Shown here: in pieces, positions 39,465 to 40,454 of the stretch | Position numbering within the stretch: position 1 is the first letter of the stretch | Layout of the letters: each line of letters begins with the position of its first letter | Notes under the pieces: generated by a model | Database searches by the model: none | What the model saw: the letters and a program-made list of their open reading frames with translations, nothing else | What the model was told of the DNA's origin: nothing | Made by a program: the position numbers and the translations under genes | Source: a virus | Direction: 5' to 3' (one strand) | DNA length: 40,454 bases | Virus record (IMG/VR): IMGVR_UViG_3300018046_000003 | Coordinates: 1-40,454 of that record

Positions 39465-40078
39465 GCTGCCACCGCCTGCCCTACTGCCTGTTTTGCCGCC
39501 GCCATATTCGAGTACACCGTCTGTCTCGAAACGTTCAGCCGTCGCGCGATCTCCGCCACTGGCACTTTCTCCTCGATCAGTTTGGCCAGTTCCGCCGCTT
39601 TCCCATTCCCGGTGCGGATTGCCGGCAATCTTCCACGATAACGCCCGGCCTTCTTCGCCAGCGCCACGCCCTCCCTCTGCCGCTCCCTGATATGCCCCAA
39701 CTCGCACTCATACACCGCAGAGAGCACAGTCAGTATCAGCCGATTCATCGGCGAGTCATCTCCACGAAAGGTCAGATGTTCTTTGACGAACTCGATGCTT
39801 ACTCCCTTGGCAGTCAAGTCGTCGATAATTCTCAGCATGTCTCGGGTTGATCGTCCAAGGCGGTCCATACTCCACACTACTAAGGTATCTCCAGCCCGAG
39901 CCCAGTCCATTGCGGACTGCAACCCAGGACGATCAGTATTTTTTCCGGTCGCGTGGTCCTCGAAGCAACGATCCAGAGCAACACCTTCTAACTGCCGGTC
40001 AGTATGCTGATCTGCTGTCGATACCCTGCGATAGCCTATCCGCTGCCCCTTGTTTGTCATTACTTCAGATGTCTCCAT
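39461..40078 (-). CDS. serine recombinase (resolvase/invertase type)
   Basis: 205 aa from ATG 40078 with AAAGGAG four bases upstream. The catalytic domain shows GYRRVSTADQHTDRQLEGVA with the active Ser, a RCFEDHATGKNTDRPGLQSA segment, DTLVVWSMDRLGRSTRDMLR with conserved Arg residues and the IEFVKEHLTF strand. The E-helix (LTVLSAVYECELGHIRERQR) and a C-terminal helix-turn-helix (VAEIARRLNVSRQTVYSNMA) complete the Tn3/Hin-type plan at the usual length. It could resolve dimers, invert a segment or derive from a transposon. No att site was identified. The stop overlaps the HNH-like gene start. Confidence 0.9.
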   Translation of the reverse strand: METSEVMTNKGQRIGYRRVSTADQHTDRQLEGVALDRCFEDHATGKNTDRPGLQSAMDWARAGDTLVVWSMDRLGRSTRDMLRIIDDLTAKGVSIEFVKEHLTFRGDDSPMNRLILTVLSAVYECELGHIRERQREGVALAKKAGRYRGRLPAIRTGNGKAAELAKLIEEKVPVAEIARRLNVSRQTVYSNMAAAKQAVGQAVAA

Positions 40079-40150
40079 GTGACTCCTTTCCGCGCGGTGT
40101 TCTGGTCCAAGGTGCTGACGCGTTTGTACGCTATACGTATTGGTTGTTCC

Positions 40151-40454
40151 TTAGCGGTAGATTATTGCGCCTTTTTTGGCTTTGATGATGAGCTTTGGGT
40201 TGCATCCCCTCGCGTAGATGTTTTTAGCCGCATCGGCCTTCAACTCCGTCAGGGCTGTGCATCCCCTTGCGTCGATGGTTTTAGCCGCATCGGCCTTCAA
40301 CTCCGTCAGGGCTGTGCATCCACTCGCGTAGATGTAGTCAGCCGCATCGGCCTTCAACTCCGTCAGGGCTGTGCATCCACTCGCGTCGATGTAGTCAGCC
40401 GCATCGGCCTTCAACTCCGTCAGGGCTGTGCATCCACTCGCGTAGATGGTTTTA
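40151..40454 (-). CDS. 19-residue-repeat protein, C-terminal part (5' end outside window)
   Basis: The frame is open to the right edge and ends at TAA 40151. Each repeat reads like CTALTELKADAADYIYASG (19 residues), with the Leu positions and Ala-Asp-Ala-Ala core nearly invariant, and the chain ends NPKLIIKAKKGAIIYR. The regular L..L..A pattern suggests a leucine-rich-repeat-like or beta-solenoid surface used for binding. The first codons in the window are not a start. The gene runs in the same direction as the recombinase, 72 bases ahead of it. Confidence 0.65.
   Translation of the reverse strand, partial: KTIYASGCTALTELKADAADYIDASGCTALTELKADAADYIYASGCTALTELKADAAKTIDARGCTALTELKADAAKNIYARGCNPKLIIKAKKGAIIYR
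40202..40454 (-). repeat. 57-bp tandem repeats (four full units and a part)
   Basis: Units start (forward) at 40202, 40259, 40316, 40373 and 40430, each 57 bases and nearly identical (GCATCCACTCGCGTAGATG at the front of a unit). The last runs past the right edge. They encode the 19-residue units, and the near identity points to recent duplication. Confidence 0.9.

Noticed and set aside
39461-40078. Serine recombinase as phage integrase with an att site
   Set aside because: The protein has resolvase/invertase length and lacks the long C-terminal domain of large serine integrases; no att-like repeat was found.
1-40454. Alternative genetic code because of in-frame stops
   Set aside because: Many intact genes end in TAG, TGA and TAA at proper gene boundaries, so the stops in three broken genes are more likely lesions.
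1-40454. tRNA or rRNA genes
   Set aside because: I saw no convincing cloverleaf or rRNA core sequence by eye; a tRNA scan would be needed to exclude a divergent one.

Overview
This window looks like most of a tailed double-stranded DNA phage (or prophage) genome with a short-tail (podovirus-like) virion plan. The visible evidence is a capsid protein preceded by a scaffold-like gene, a nozzle/hub-like tail protein, a run of Ala/Gln/Gly-rich ejection-type proteins with an embedded GNAT acetyltransferase, a pectate-lyase-fold tailspike, a lysis-type cluster ending in a GH108 endolysin, and a complete phage replication set. Terminase and portal genes are not in the window and must lie outside it. 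The host is not determined. A Gram-negative host is suggested by a lipobox lipoprotein and a tailspike that starts with a signal peptide; a soil bacterium such as an acidobacterium is only a guess.

Layout. (1) 1-17.8 kb, + strand: virion morphogenesis. Tiny basic and Gly/Pro-rich genes come first, then scaffold, major capsid, head/neck proteins, tail nozzle, GNAT and cupin-like genes, ejection proteins and tailspike. Many genes join by ATGA or GTGA overlaps, so translation is probably coupled. (2) 17.9-19.8 kb, +: small membrane proteins and a lipoprotein (lysis or envelope genes), closed by two hairpins with a T-run. (3) 19.8-22.3 kb, +: an A/T-richer accessory island. It holds an unknown gene, a wreck of an IS1-like transposase joined to an HNH nuclease, and a three-gene HigB-like toxin / Xre antitoxin / unknown-protein operon behind an AT-rich repeat operator. 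(4) 22.6-23.1 kb, +: endolysin. (5) 23.2-37 kb, - strand: early genes. These are many small ORFs, an excisionase-like HTH, primase-polymerase/helicase, DUF4326, family A DNA polymerase, a DUF2815 ssDNA-binding-like protein, DUF2800 nuclease, a Pro/Gln-repeat protein, an SNF2-like helicase and a RuvC-like resolvase. (6) 36.96-37.43 kb: an AT-rich non-coding stretch with repeated GATTCTA/TAGAATC words, the best candidate for a control region or origin. (7) 37.4-40.45 kb, -: accessory genes. These include a Lar-like gene broken by two stops, several one-helix micro-proteins, an 11-residue-repeat protein, an HNH-like protein, a serine recombinase and a 19-residue-repeat protein that runs off the right edge.

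The early leftward module would replicate the genome, and the rightward module would build the particle, inject the DNA and lyse the cell. The most promising undescribed unit is the toxin/antitoxin/third-gene operon at 20.6-22.3 kb. Other points of note are a probable -1 frameshift gene at 26.4-26.6 kb, the Lar-like gene with TGA and TAG where Trp and Gln are expected, an SNF2-like helicase lacking the usual motif VI arginine, and a set of translationally coupled membrane micro-proteins.
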